A stretch of 64,000 nucleotides of DNA, taken from assembly GCF_000376805.1 (NCBI RefSeq), contig NZ_AQXT01000002.1, positions 2,976,001 to 3,040,000 of the forward strand. The letters run 5' to 3'. Shown in pieces: positions 52,300 to 60,994 of this stretch. Under the pieces are notes generated by a model, which saw nothing but the letters and a program-made list of their open reading frames with translations, had not been told where the DNA came from and made no database searches. This stretch comes from Henriciella marina DSM 19595. Its GTDB lineage: Bacteria; Pseudomonadota; Alphaproteobacteria; Caulobacterales; Hyphomonadaceae. The translations under genes were made by a program, and so were the position numbers. Each line of letters starts with the position of its first letter. Positions within the stretch are counted from its first letter, which is position 1.

Positions 52300-52761
52300 T
52301 TATTCTGCAACCTTCCCGTTTGATTCCTGGTGGTCCATCACGCCGTCAAGGCAATTTGCACCTTCGGTATTTTTCTTGCAGATCGCCATGATCCTGTAGG
52401 AGGCGTCGCGGCCTTGTTTGACCATGAATTCAACCTCGTCGCCTTCGGAAAAACGAGAGAGATCAACTCCGCCCATAATACCGAACCTCATGGTCATGGC
52501 GCCCATGGCTACGCCCTCGAAGGGGCCGTGCTCGATCGTCAGAAAGTCCTGTTCGTCATCGACCGATCGGATTGTGCCGAAGGCGTGACCGATGCCACCA
52601 TCGCCGGCCTTATGACCTGCATGATGCATGGCGTTGTCTTCGGCTACATCCATGGGCGTTGCTGCTGTGTCCCCCAATGCGGGTAGTGTGTCGCGGGCAT
52701 TGTCGCAGGCTACGAGGCCAAACGCGAATAGGCTAACTGCGATCAGGTTCAATGGTGTCAT
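52300..52761 (-). CDS. CusF-like copper-binding lipoprotein, Trp-to-Met variant
   Basis: A 153-aa protein with lipobox LVAC (Cys19). Residues about 60-115 follow the CusF fold: His78 in IEHGPF and Met89/Met91 in GAMTMRF match CusF ligands, but the stacking Trp is Met86. A His/Met-rich linker (AMHHAGHKAG) precedes it. AAAGGACC stands before ATG 52761. It likely hands Cu(I) or Ag(I) to CusCBA; last recognised gene of the operon. Confidence 0.82.
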   Translation of the reverse strand: MTPLNLIAVSLFAFGLVACDNARDTLPALGDTAATPMDVAEDNAMHHAGHKAGDGGIGHAFGTIRSVDDEQDFLTIEHGPFEGVAMGAMTMRFGIMGGVDLSRFSEGDEVEFMVKQGRDASYRIMAICKKNTEGANCLDGVMDHQESNGKVAE

Positions 52762-52934
52762 AGCGGGTCCTTTTGGAGGCTGAGTTTAAATGGATTTTTG
52801 TCTTCTTCGATTGGTTCGGCGCTAGCGAAAAGCTTTGACCCCAGAGGCAATAAAGCGAGTGGCCGGGTGGCGATCCGAGTCGGAAGGCGGGCAGGCCGCG
52901 CATTCCAAGGCAAATGGTTGCCGAGCGTCTGAGA

Positions 52935-52956
52935 CCCGGCTTGCGGGAAAGCCGGG
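52935..52956 (-). terminator. GC hairpin between the two CusF-like genes
   Basis: CCCGGCTT-GCGGGA-AAGCCGGG, 8-bp perfect arms, about 20 bases after the stop of the 52977-53477 gene. There is no T-tract after it on the minus strand, so it may slow rather than stop transcription towards the last gene. Confidence 0.45.
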
Positions 52957-52976
52957 CCGAAATGCTAAAAAAACGG

Positions 52977-53477
52977 TTAGTGATGCCCGCTGACGTGCTC
53001 ATCAGGCGTCATACCGGACATGGATCCGTGTCCGCCCATGTTGCAGTCCATCATGCCGTCGCCTTTCATCATCGACATCATGGATTGCTTGAAAGCATCC
53101 GGATCGCCGCCGATCGGCATCATCATGGCGATATCATAATTGTCGCTGTCGTCCTGCTTGAGCATGAAATGGACGTTGTCGCCATTCTCGAATTTGTCGA
53201 GCGCAACCATTCCGCCGACCTCGAAGTCCATTGTCATTTCACCCCAGCCGATCTTCTTGATCGGATCGTGTGAAATATTGACGGTTCGGGCATCCAGATC
53301 GACGCTGTTAATGACACCAAAGCCGGGCGCCATGTCGCCGCAGCAGCTCATGCCGGACATGTCCATGTCTTTCATACTGTCCATTTTCATGCCGGCCTCC
53401 TGGGCGAGCGCCGGACCAATCAGGGCCAGTCCGAGGATTGCGCCTGTGACGGTGGTCTTTCTGACGAGGGTTTTCAT
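52977..53477 (-). CDS. cusF: CusF-like periplasmic copper/silver chaperone
   Basis: A 166-aa secreted protein (signal to ALAQ, about 26). After a Met-rich and Cys-Cys stretch (MSGMSCCGDM), the CusF domain shows the full ligand set at the exact spacing: His70, Trp78, Met81, Met83 (ISHDPIKKIGWGEMTMDF). A second Met/His-rich tail (MMSMMKGDGMMD ... HVSGHH) can bind more metal. AAGGAAG stands before ATG 53477. It supplies Cu(I)/Ag(I) to CusCBA. Confidence 0.9.
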   Translation of the reverse strand: MKTLVRKTTVTGAILGLALIGPALAQEAGMKMDSMKDMDMSGMSCCGDMAPGFGVINSVDLDARTVNISHDPIKKIGWGEMTMDFEVGGMVALDKFENGDNVHFMLKQDDSDNYDIAMMMPIGGDPDAFKQSMMSMMKGDGMMDCNMGGHGSMSGMTPDEHVSGHH

Positions 53478-53571
53478 CGTTTTCTTCCTTTTTGATTGTC
53501 AGGCGCGGCTTTCAACAGAGGCCCCCGATGCGCGCCGGGACGGGGGAATAGGGTGGATGGACACGGGACTA

Positions 53572-53787
53572 TTATTTCGACCTCAGATATTTGATGAGGG
53601 CAGCGATCCCGAGCAGGAGGAGGAGGACAGCAAGCAGCATGAAAATCATGCCGAACAGGCCGCAGCCCATCATGCCGCCGTCCATCATCATCCTGTCTGG
53701 TGAACGATCCTGCGCGGCCGCCGGCAGCATGGCGCCACTCAGAAGCAGTGGAAACAAAAGCGGAATTTTCAACAGGTGTCTCGTCAT
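53572..53787 (-). CDS. Small Met-rich membrane protein of cus operon
   Basis: A 71-aa protein with a signal sequence (about 1-25, to AAAQ), a Met/Cys cluster (DRMMMDGGMMGCG) and one membrane helix near the end (about 46-66). Translation overlaps the cusA stop by 4 bases (ATGA). The Met/Cys cluster hints at Cu(I) handling. Family unknown to me; such small proteins are common next to Cus systems. Confidence 0.75.
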   Translation of the reverse strand: MTRHLLKIPLLFPLLLSGAMLPAAAQDRSPDRMMMDGGMMGCGLFGMIFMLLAVLLLLLGIAALIKYLRSK

Positions 53788-56700
53788 GGTTTTTCTCCTT
53801 CGGGGGTGAATGAGCCGGCCCGGTTATCCGGTTCGGCCCGGGGTAAATCTGATGGAATCTGCAGCCCGACCCGGATGTAGTAGATGGCCGGGATCACGAT
53901 CAGGGAGAGGATGAGGGTCGAGGCCATGCCGCCAAGCATGGGCAGGGCAATCCGGCGCATGACGTCCGACCCGAGGCCGTCGGTCAGGAAGATCGGGGCA
54001 AGACCTGCAAAAATGGTCGTGACCGTCATCAACTTCGGCCTGACGCGCATGGCCGCGCCCTTGCTGACAGCTGCGAAAAGCTGGCTCCTGTCAGACGGGT
54101 TCGCCTTTCGGACTTCCGCGTCGATGTAGAGCAGCATCACGACGGCAGTCTCCACAGCAATACCGCCAAGGGCAATGAAGCCGACGGCCACGGCGACAGA
54201 CAGGTTGTAGCCAGCCAGCCAGACGGCCCACATCCCGCCGATCAGGCCGAAAGGCAGGCTCGCCATGATGATGAGGGTCCGGTCGAGCCTTCCGAAATGG
54301 AGCATCAGGAGCAGGAAAATCAGGGCAATCGCCGCTGGAATGGCAATTTTCAGCCGCGCATTCGCTTCCTGCATCTGTTCATACTGGCCGGAGAACTCCA
54401 CCGCATATCCAGCAGGTAGGTCGACGGCGTTGGCAATCATCTGTCTGGCGTCTGCAACATAGCTGCCCATGTCCCGGTCCGCGATATCGACGAAAACCCA
54501 GCCAGTCAGCCGGGCATTTTCCGACCGGATCATTGGCGGGCCTTCCGTATAGGAAATGTCCGCCAGTTCGCTGAGAGGGATATGGGCGCCGGACGGGGCG
54601 GGGACGAGTATCTCTTCCAGGTCTGTGGCACTCTCACGAAATGGCCGATCATAGCGCAGGATGATGTCATAGCGTTCCCGGCCCTCGACAGACTGGGTGA
54701 GTGTCATGCCGCCCAAGGCGGTTTGGATCACGGACTGGAAGGTGGCCATGTCGATATTGCGCCGGGCGAGTTCACCTCGGTCCGGCGTGATCTCGAGATA
54801 TTTGCCTCCCATGACCCTGTCGGCGAAGGCCGAGCGCGTTCCGGGTACGTCCGAAACGGCCGCTTCTATCTCCCGGGCAATGGCTTCGATCTCGGTCAGA
54901 TCGTCTCCGGTGACCTTGATACCAATGGGCGTGCGCACACCTGTTGAAACCATGTCCATACGGATCTTGATCGGGTAGCCCCATGAGTTCACAAGGCCGG
55001 GCATTTGCAGCTTGGCATCGAGCTCATCGGTGATGTCCTCGACCGTCACACCTGGCCGCCAATCCTCCTTCGGTTTCAGCTTGATCCATGTCTCGATCAT
55101 GGTGAGTGGCGCCGGATCGGTCGCGGTATCGGCGCGCCCGGCCTTGCCGAAAACACGGTCAACTTCGGGAACAGTCTTGATGACGCGGTTTGTCTGGCCA
55201 AGAATCTCCCGCATCTTGGTCGATGACACGCCGGGCAGGGTGGTCGGCATGTAGAGGAGCTCGCCTTCATAAAGAGCCGGCATGAATTCCGAGCCGATCC
55301 TCTGGACGGGCACGATGACGCTAGCCGTCAGCGCGAGTGCAAGGGCGACTGTGATCCACTTGAACCTCAGGGCTAGATGGAGCAGCGGTTTGTAGGCCCA
55401 GACGAAGAAGGCGTTCAGTGGATTGGCTTCCTCGCGGCGAAAGCGCCCCCGCATGAGATGCAGCATCAGGACAGGCACGAGCGTGACCGACAGGATGGCG
55501 GCGAAGGCCATCGCATACGTCTTGGTATAGGCAAGCGGACTGAAGAGCCTGAAGCTCTGACCGGTCAGGGCAAAGACCGGCAGGAAGGAGACCGTGATGA
55601 TCAGGAGTGAAAAGAATATGCCGGGGCCGACTTCCTGGGCGGACTCGACCAGCGCCTGACGGCGGACTCTCGGATCGGGTTTCGGTCCCAAGTCCGCCAG
55701 TTTCCGGCTGGCATTCTCGACGAGCACGATCGAGGCGTCGACCATCGCTCCAATCGCGATTGCGATACCGCCAAGCGACATGATGTTCGCGGTGACGCCC
55801 TGCCAGGACATGATCAGGAAGGCCCCGAGCACACCAAGAGGCAGGGTAATAATGGCGACCAAGGACGAGCGAACATGCAGGAGGAAGATCAAGATGACGA
55901 GCGTGACCGCGATGCCTTCCTCGATAAGCTTGTCCTTCAGATAATCGACCGAGCCTTCGATGAGCGGGGCGCGATCATAGACGGTGACGATCTCGACCCC
56001 TTCCGGCAGGCCGCTCTGGAGGCTGTGGAGTTTCTCCTTCACGCGGTCGATCACAGAGAGGGCATTCTCGCCATCACGCATGACGACGATGCCCGCTACC
56101 GTTTCACCTTCGCCATTGAGCTCCACGATACCGCGCCTGAGAGCTGGGCCTTCGACAATCCGCGCCACGTCGCTCAACTGGACAGGTGTGCCATCCTCCG
56201 CCTTGATCACGACCTGTTCGAGATCGATTTTCTCATCGACATAGCCGGATGAGCGGATCACATATTCGGTTTCACCCTGTTCGAGCACACGGCCGCCGAC
56301 CTCGCTCGAGGCGGCGCGCACCGCATCCCGTATGCGTGTAATCGACAAGTCGTAACTTCGCAGGCGGTTGGGATCGAGGAGAACCTGGTATTCCCGGACA
56401 AAGCCGCCGACGGACGCGACTTCCGCGACGCCTTCCACACCTGCGAGTTCGAGCTTCAGGAACCAGTCCTGAAGCGAACGGAGCTCCGCGAGATCGACGT
56501 TGCCGCTCTTGTCGACCAGGGCATACTGGTAGACCCAGCCGACGCCTGTCGCGTCGGGGCCAAGCTGTGGCACGGCGCCATCCGGCAGCTCCGACCCCAG
56601 TCTTGAGAGGGCTTCCAGGACGCGTGAGCGTGCCCAGTACATATCAACATCATCGTCGAAGATGACATAGACGAAACTGGTGCCGAACATGGAAGAGCCG

Positions 56701-56999
56701 CGCACATCCTTCGTCCTTGGCAGGCCGAGAAGATTTGTCGACAGGGGATAAGTAACCAGATCCTCGACGATCTGCGGGCTCTGGCCGGGAAAATCGGTGC
56801 GTATGATGACCTGTGTGTCGGTCAGGTCCGGCACTGCATCAAGGGGCGTGCGCTGGATGGCCATCCACCCCGTGATGGCGAGGGCCGCAGCGAGCATCAG
56901 GACAATGAGCTGGTTGGACACCGACCAAGAGATCAGCTTCGCGACCCATGATTTTGATGGATCACGACCGGCGAGGTCGTTTGAATCTTGTTCTGACAT
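53784..56999 (-). CDS. cusA: Copper/silver efflux RND transporter CusA
   Basis: A 1071-aa heavy-metal RND pump with 12 membrane helices. Metal-binding region GRADTATDPAPLTMIETW and IRMDMVSTGVRTPIGIKVTG carries the methionines of the CusA export site (Met573 and Met623 in E. coli), which sets it apart from zinc/cobalt CzcA. The transmembrane proton relay is in AIAIGAMVDASIVLVEN. AGGAGG lies before ATG 56999. Confidence 0.94.
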   Translation of the reverse strand: MSEQDSNDLAGRDPSKSWVAKLISWSVSNQLIVLMLAAALAITGWMAIQRTPLDAVPDLTDTQVIIRTDFPGQSPQIVEDLVTYPLSTNLLGLPRTKDVRGSSMFGTSFVYVIFDDDVDMYWARSRVLEALSRLGSELPDGAVPQLGPDATGVGWVYQYALVDKSGNVDLAELRSLQDWFLKLELAGVEGVAEVASVGGFVREYQVLLDPNRLRSYDLSITRIRDAVRAASSEVGGRVLEQGETEYVIRSSGYVDEKIDLEQVVIKAEDGTPVQLSDVARIVEGPALRRGIVELNGEGETVAGIVVMRDGENALSVIDRVKEKLHSLQSGLPEGVEIVTVYDRAPLIEGSVDYLKDKLIEEGIAVTLVILIFLLHVRSSLVAIITLPLGVLGAFLIMSWQGVTANIMSLGGIAIAIGAMVDASIVLVENASRKLADLGPKPDPRVRRQALVESAQEVGPGIFFSLLIITVSFLPVFALTGQSFRLFSPLAYTKTYAMAFAAILSVTLVPVLMLHLMRGRFRREEANPLNAFFVWAYKPLLHLALRFKWITVALALALTASVIVPVQRIGSEFMPALYEGELLYMPTTLPGVSSTKMREILGQTNRVIKTVPEVDRVFGKAGRADTATDPAPLTMIETWIKLKPKEDWRPGVTVEDITDELDAKLQMPGLVNSWGYPIKIRMDMVSTGVRTPIGIKVTGDDLTEIEAIAREIEAAVSDVPGTRSAFADRVMGGKYLEITPDRGELARRNIDMATFQSVIQTALGGMTLTQSVEGRERYDIILRYDRPFRESATDLEEILVPAPSGAHIPLSELADISYTEGPPMIRSENARLTGWVFVDIADRDMGSYVADARQMIANAVDLPAGYAVEFSGQYEQMQEANARLKIAIPAAIALIFLLLMLHFGRLDRTLIIMASLPFGLIGGMWAVWLAGYNLSVAVAVGFIALGGIAVETAVVMLLYIDAEVRKANPSDRSQLFAAVSKGAAMRVRPKLMTVTTIFAGLAPIFLTDGLGSDVMRRIALPMLGGMASTLILSLIVIPAIYYIRVGLQIPSDLPRAEPDNRAGSFTPEGEKP

Positions 57000-57008
57000 G
57001 CCTACCTC

Positions 57009-58853
57009 CTAGCGCTCGCTGGCCTGGTTGACGCCAGGGGCGCCGCGATCGGCATTCATCGGCATGCCGGCCATCGGGTCTGGCCAGCCGATCTGTTCTT
57101 CTCCATCATCGCTATAAGGGTTGGCGGGGGTGCCAGCCTCCTGAAGCCAGTGCCGGTCAGTTGCCCTGTCCCTGTAGAGGGCCAGACCCGCATCCCTGTA
57201 GTGCTGTGGCGCGCCTTCGAGCAACCAGGGTTTCAGGGCTTCCACTAGTTTGGCGAGCTGTGTGGTGAGATCTTCATTGCCGACGGAATTCCGCGCTGCG
57301 GCCAGCGCGGTTTGCGAGGCATTGATGACCGGCGCCAGCTTGGTATTCGCGTAGCGATCTCTCAGTACAGGCGCCAGGGCGAGGGCCGGGTCGACGAACA
57401 GCGGATCAATGTCATATGCATCCGTCAGTGCTTCGTGGAAATAGAGCGCCATGTCGGTGAAGTGATTGATCTCAGCCAGGGTTTCGTAGTCCATCGGAAT
57501 ATCGGAGAGCGGTGTTTCCGGACCGGCCGGTCTCGCTTCTGGAGCCTCCAACTTGGAAAGGCCTTCTTTCAGGTTCGCTTCGCTATCGAGCAGGAACTGG
57601 CCGCTGGCGACGACCACTTCGCCGCTTTCCAGGCCCGACAGGATCTCTGTTCGGCCATCGGCCGAAATCCCGGTTTGCACCGCGCGTCCGGAGAAACGGC
57701 CATTGCCTTTGGCGATGACGACACGGGCGCCCTCACCACCAAGCAGAATGGCTTCACTTGGGACCGAAAGCCGCGGACGGCCACCGATATTCAGGCTTAT
57801 GTCCGCATAGGCGCCCGGGCGAAGATAGCCCGATGCATTATCCACTTCGATCCTGACATTGGCCGTGCGGGTATTCGGGTCAATTGTCGGATAGATATAA
57901 TCGATGCGGCCTTCGCCAGGCGCATCAGGCGCGCTTGGAAAATCGAGCTCGGCCGGCATGCCTGTCTCCACCAGAGGCAAATCGCTCTCCGGCACAGAGG
58001 CAATGACCCACACATCGGCATAGGATTGAAGCCGTAATATGGGCGTGCCGGGTTTTACATAGTCGCCATTGCGGATTTGGAGCTCGGCAACCGTGCCGCC
58101 AGCTTCCGCATAGACCGGGACGCGCTCAATGACCTGGCGGGTTTCGGTGAGCAGGTCGATGGCCGCGTTCTGCATACCAAGTGAGCGCAGGCGCTGCCGG
58201 ACCGACGCGATACGCGCCTCGTTTCCAATTTTGAAAGAGTTCAGATAATCCCTTTGCGCGGCGATCAGGTCCGGACTGTAGATCCGGTAGAGAAGGCTAC
58301 CAGGGCGGACCGTGTCCCCCTCGGCATTGACCGCCAGATCCTCGATCCAGCCTTCGAGCCGCGATACGGTAACATTCTCCAGCCGTTCATCGGTTTCGAC
58401 CGTGCCGAAGGCTCTCAGTACCCGGCTGAAATCCCTGGTCTCGGCCGGTGCTGTCCTGATCCCCATGGTCTGGATCATTTCCGGCGATACCGCCACGCCC
58501 GAGCCTGTGTCATCGGCATAGACCGGGATATAATCCATGCCCATGGAATCCTTTTTAGGAACGGGGGAAGTGTCCGGCTTGCCCATGGGATGCTTGTAGT
58601 AAAGGATTTCTCCTTTTGTGCCCGCTGGCTCCTGCGCCTTTTTGGCGGGCACCAAATCCATGCCGCAGATCGGGCAGGTCCCGTCCGGATCGGTCGAGAT
58701 ATAGTGCGGGTGCATGGGGCAGGTGTATTGCTGCGTCTCGTTCGAGGTGGCCGGCAATTCAGCCTGGCCGCCCGATGTTCGGGCAGGCGCGCCGCATGCG
58801 GCAAGAAAGAGGGCGGCAGATGCCGTGCCCATTATCAGGAATGTCTTTTTCAT
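57009..58853 (-). CDS. cusB: CusB efflux adaptor with N-terminal metal domain
   Basis: A 614-aa membrane-fusion lipoprotein (lipobox ALFLAAC, Cys20). YTCPMHPHYISTDPDGTCPICGMDLVP at 43-69 is the heavy-metal-binding domain (given here as the CPMHP and CPICGM motifs), then MGMDYIPVY, lipoyl/barrel domains (about 130-430) and a C-terminal DUF3347-like helical domain (about 460-590). The C-terminal addition makes it longer than E. coli CusB (407 aa). Stop is 9 bases before cusA. Confidence 0.92.
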   Translation of the reverse strand: MKKTFLIMGTASAALFLAACGAPARTSGGQAELPATSNETQQYTCPMHPHYISTDPDGTCPICGMDLVPAKKAQEPAGTKGEILYYKHPMGKPDTSPVPKKDSMGMDYIPVYADDTGSGVAVSPEMIQTMGIRTAPAETRDFSRVLRAFGTVETDERLENVTVSRLEGWIEDLAVNAEGDTVRPGSLLYRIYSPDLIAAQRDYLNSFKIGNEARIASVRQRLRSLGMQNAAIDLLTETRQVIERVPVYAEAGGTVAELQIRNGDYVKPGTPILRLQSYADVWVIASVPESDLPLVETGMPAELDFPSAPDAPGEGRIDYIYPTIDPNTRTANVRIEVDNASGYLRPGAYADISLNIGGRPRLSVPSEAILLGGEGARVVIAKGNGRFSGRAVQTGISADGRTEILSGLESGEVVVASGQFLLDSEANLKEGLSKLEAPEARPAGPETPLSDIPMDYETLAEINHFTDMALYFHEALTDAYDIDPLFVDPALALAPVLRDRYANTKLAPVINASQTALAAARNSVGNEDLTTQLAKLVEALKPWLLEGAPQHYRDAGLALYRDRATDRHWLQEAGTPANPYSDDGEEQIGWPDPMAGMPMNADRGAPGVNQASER

Positions 58854-60064
58854 TGTGTTACCAGGAGGGCGTTGAGGCGTGCGATCGCAGCGGCCTTGCG
58901 GGCCGTTTCAGCTTCGATTTCCGCCCGGAGTTTGAGAATGGCGATCTCGCCGTCGATGATCGGCGCATAGCCGCCAACACCGGACTCATAAGTAATCAAC
59001 TGGGCCTCGACTTCGTCTTCGACGGCAGCAATTTTGACCTGCAGGACATTGATACTGTCATCGGCCGAGCGGATAATGGCGTCCCGGGATGCGTACTGAG
59101 CCGCCGCATTCCGTGCGGCAGCCTGGTAGCGTTGCTCGGCGCCGGCCCGCTCAGCCTTAGCGGCGCGCAAGTTTGGTGCCTGCTTCCTTTCGGCCCAGAG
59201 CGGAACCGTAAAAGTCACCATACCGGAGACCCAGTCATCCCCCGCGAACATCGCGCCTTCATCGCGCTGTTGATAAGTGAGCTGGGCCCCCCATTCTGGC
59301 TTCCAGGCCGCGCGGGCCTCGTCGATACCGTAATCGGTAACGCGGACGGCCGCGTCGGCAACACGCACGGTATGGAACTCAAGCGCGGTACCGGACCAGT
59401 CTTTTTCAGTCAGGGGAGGGGCGCTGGTCGAGGGAACCAGACCGACGAGCTCGATCAGGAGCGCATCGGTCTCGGCTTCCTGCTGATCGAGATCAACAAG
59501 CGTCCGGGACACTTCCGCCCGCTCGCTTTCAATTTCGGCGAGGCGGTAAACGGCCGGGCGGCCCGCATCGATTTCGGCTTCTACAATGTCGACAAGCTCG
59601 TCATATTTGGCATTTTGCGCTTCGGCGAGGGTTCTCTGTCTGGCTAATCTTCTCTTGTCCGCGAGAAGGGCGATCAGTTCGGCGCGCAATGCCGCGTAAC
59701 GAGCATCGCGAACCGCCTCGGTCCGTACCGACATCGCCCGGGCCTCACCAGCGCGCGCTTGCCGGCCTGCGAGGTTTGGAATTTGTTGCCGGATACCGAC
59801 GGCTTTATTGGTCGGCAGGTAAGTGTCGAAGGAGGGATCGAAAATCGGAAAGTTGTTGATCCCGAGGGATACGACGGGATCCGGTAACGCTGTTGCGGCG
59901 ATAGCACGCTCCCGGTTGGCCTCGGCATCATAACCGAGAGCGGAAAGGCTTGGATGCGACTTGAGACGGGCTTCAAGCTCGTTAAAGCTCTGAGCGCTGG
60001 CAATCGTCGCCTGTGGGATAGCAGCAAACGCTGCGACCAGCAGGATTCTGGCAATATGGGGCAT
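58850..60064 (-). CDS. cusC: TolC-family outer-membrane factor CusC
   Basis: A 404-aa outer-membrane efflux protein: signal peptide (to ASA, about 24), two repeats of long helices rich in Ala/Glu/Arg (RQARAGEARAMSVRTEAVRD; RAAKAERAGAEQRYQAAARN) and the LPDPVVSLGINNFP motif. It is shorter than E. coli CusC (about 460 aa) and has no lipobox. It overlaps cusB by 4 bases. Confidence 0.88.
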   Translation of the reverse strand: MPHIARILLVAAFAAIPQATIASAQSFNELEARLKSHPSLSALGYDAEANRERAIAATALPDPVVSLGINNFPIFDPSFDTYLPTNKAVGIRQQIPNLAGRQARAGEARAMSVRTEAVRDARYAALRAELIALLADKRRLARQRTLAEAQNAKYDELVDIVEAEIDAGRPAVYRLAEIESERAEVSRTLVDLDQQEAETDALLIELVGLVPSTSAPPLTEKDWSGTALEFHTVRVADAAVRVTDYGIDEARAAWKPEWGAQLTYQQRDEGAMFAGDDWVSGMVTFTVPLWAERKQAPNLRAAKAERAGAEQRYQAAARNAAAQYASRDAIIRSADDSINVLQVKIAAVEDEVEAQLITYESGVGGYAPIIDGEIAILKLRAEIEAETARKAAAIARLNALLVTQ

Positions 60065-60136
60065 GATAAAACGGGATTTCCTGAATTGTGTGAAACGATG
60101 ACGTCAGGCTGCTGTGGAAGCCGAAGGTCACCGCTC

Positions 60137-60556
60137 TCAATTCAGGAAGCGCTGTTTCAGAGTAACGGGTGTCTGGTGTGGCAGGACCGCATTTGGCGGT
60201 GGTCCTGTCGAGAGGGTCGACCGTTCAGGCGGAAACGCAACGGGCGCTTCAGCGAGTATGATCGGCAGGATAGGAGAAGGATCGACAGACAGTGTAATTG
60301 GGTTGGCGTCCGACTGCGCCTGGATCAGCATGGGCGCGCAATCAATGCCCGCCAGGCAATCTGAATCCGACGACGACTGCGGGGATTTATCTGCGTCCGC
60401 CTCGATTTCCATCGCCATATCGTGGCAAGGATGACTTGTGCTGATTTCGACCTTGGTGGCCGCCTCGTCGCCCAACATGAACGGACATGCCATGACAGGC
60501 TGCGCAGTAAGAATTGCTGCGGCCAAAAGGGTCAGGAGTCGTATCAGAATGGGCAT
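60137..60556 (-). CDS. Small secreted protein of copper operon
   Basis: A 139-aa protein with a signal peptide (about 1-23, to VMA) and Cys/His groups ACPF, STSHPCHDMAME, SDCLAGIDCAP. The rest is low-complexity and Pro-rich. It resembles small proteins seen before CusCBA/CzcCBA operons that may bind copper outside the cell, but I cannot assign a family. No strong ribosome-binding site before ATG 60556. Confidence 0.7.
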   Translation of the reverse strand: MPILIRLLTLLAAAILTAQPVMACPFMLGDEAATKVEISTSHPCHDMAMEIEADADKSPQSSSDSDCLAGIDCAPMLIQAQSDANPITLSVDPSPILPIILAEAPVAFPPERSTLSTGPPPNAVLPHQTPVTLKQRFLN

Positions 60557-60615
60557 CGATTTGGTGGTTAGGTCAATAATCCAGAAATTTCAGTACAATA
60601 CATTGAGAGATTCTA

Positions 60616-60891
60616 TCATTTCTTGCGCCCGCCGAGCACTGCGACAAGCTCCTCGACCTTTTCTCGTCGCTCGTCGACATTGTTTCCAGTCAGGGCATGG
60701 TCCACGCAGGTCGCAATGTGATCGTCGAGAATAGTAGCTTCCAGCCCCGCCAGCGCGGCCTTCACTGCCTGCACCTGACGGATTACGTCGATACAATAGC
60801 GATCTTCCACCACCATCCTCGATATGCCGCGCACCTGTCCCTCGATGCGGGCCAGCCTGCGGGTCGCGGCCTCTTTAGTTTCAGTCTTCAT
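60616..60891 (-). CDS. csoR: CsoR-type copper-sensing repressor
   Basis: A 91-aa all-helical DUF156 repressor. The copper ligands of CsoR are all present: Cys33 (RYCIDV), His58 and Cys62 (DDHIATC). RRLARIEGQVRGISRMV is the DNA-contact region. Copper release would free the operator six bases before its ATG, so it controls itself and the cus genes downstream on the same strand. Confidence 0.92.
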   Translation of the reverse strand: MKTETKEAATRRLARIEGQVRGISRMVVEDRYCIDVIRQVQAVKAALAGLEATILDDHIATCVDHALTGNNVDERREKVEELVAVLGGRKK

Positions 60892-60896
60892 GGCAA

Positions 60897-60914
60897 ATAC
60901 CCCATACGGGGTAT
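60897..60914. promoter_or_regulatory. CsoR operator overlapping csoR promoter
   Basis: ATACCCCATACGGGGTAT: an 18-bp site with perfect 7-bp arms around the ATAC centre, the accepted CsoR form. A second dyad (CCCCATA ... TATGGGG, 60900-60924) overlaps it. On the minus strand TTGCTT and TATATA fit a promoter with 17-base spacing just upstream, so a bound repressor would cover the start site. Confidence 0.85.
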
Positions 60915-60994
60915 ATATATGGGGACCTCGTGAAGCAATTGCCAGTCTCTTTATGCGTCAGCAACAGAAAATTCAGCCCAAGATAGAGTTATGG

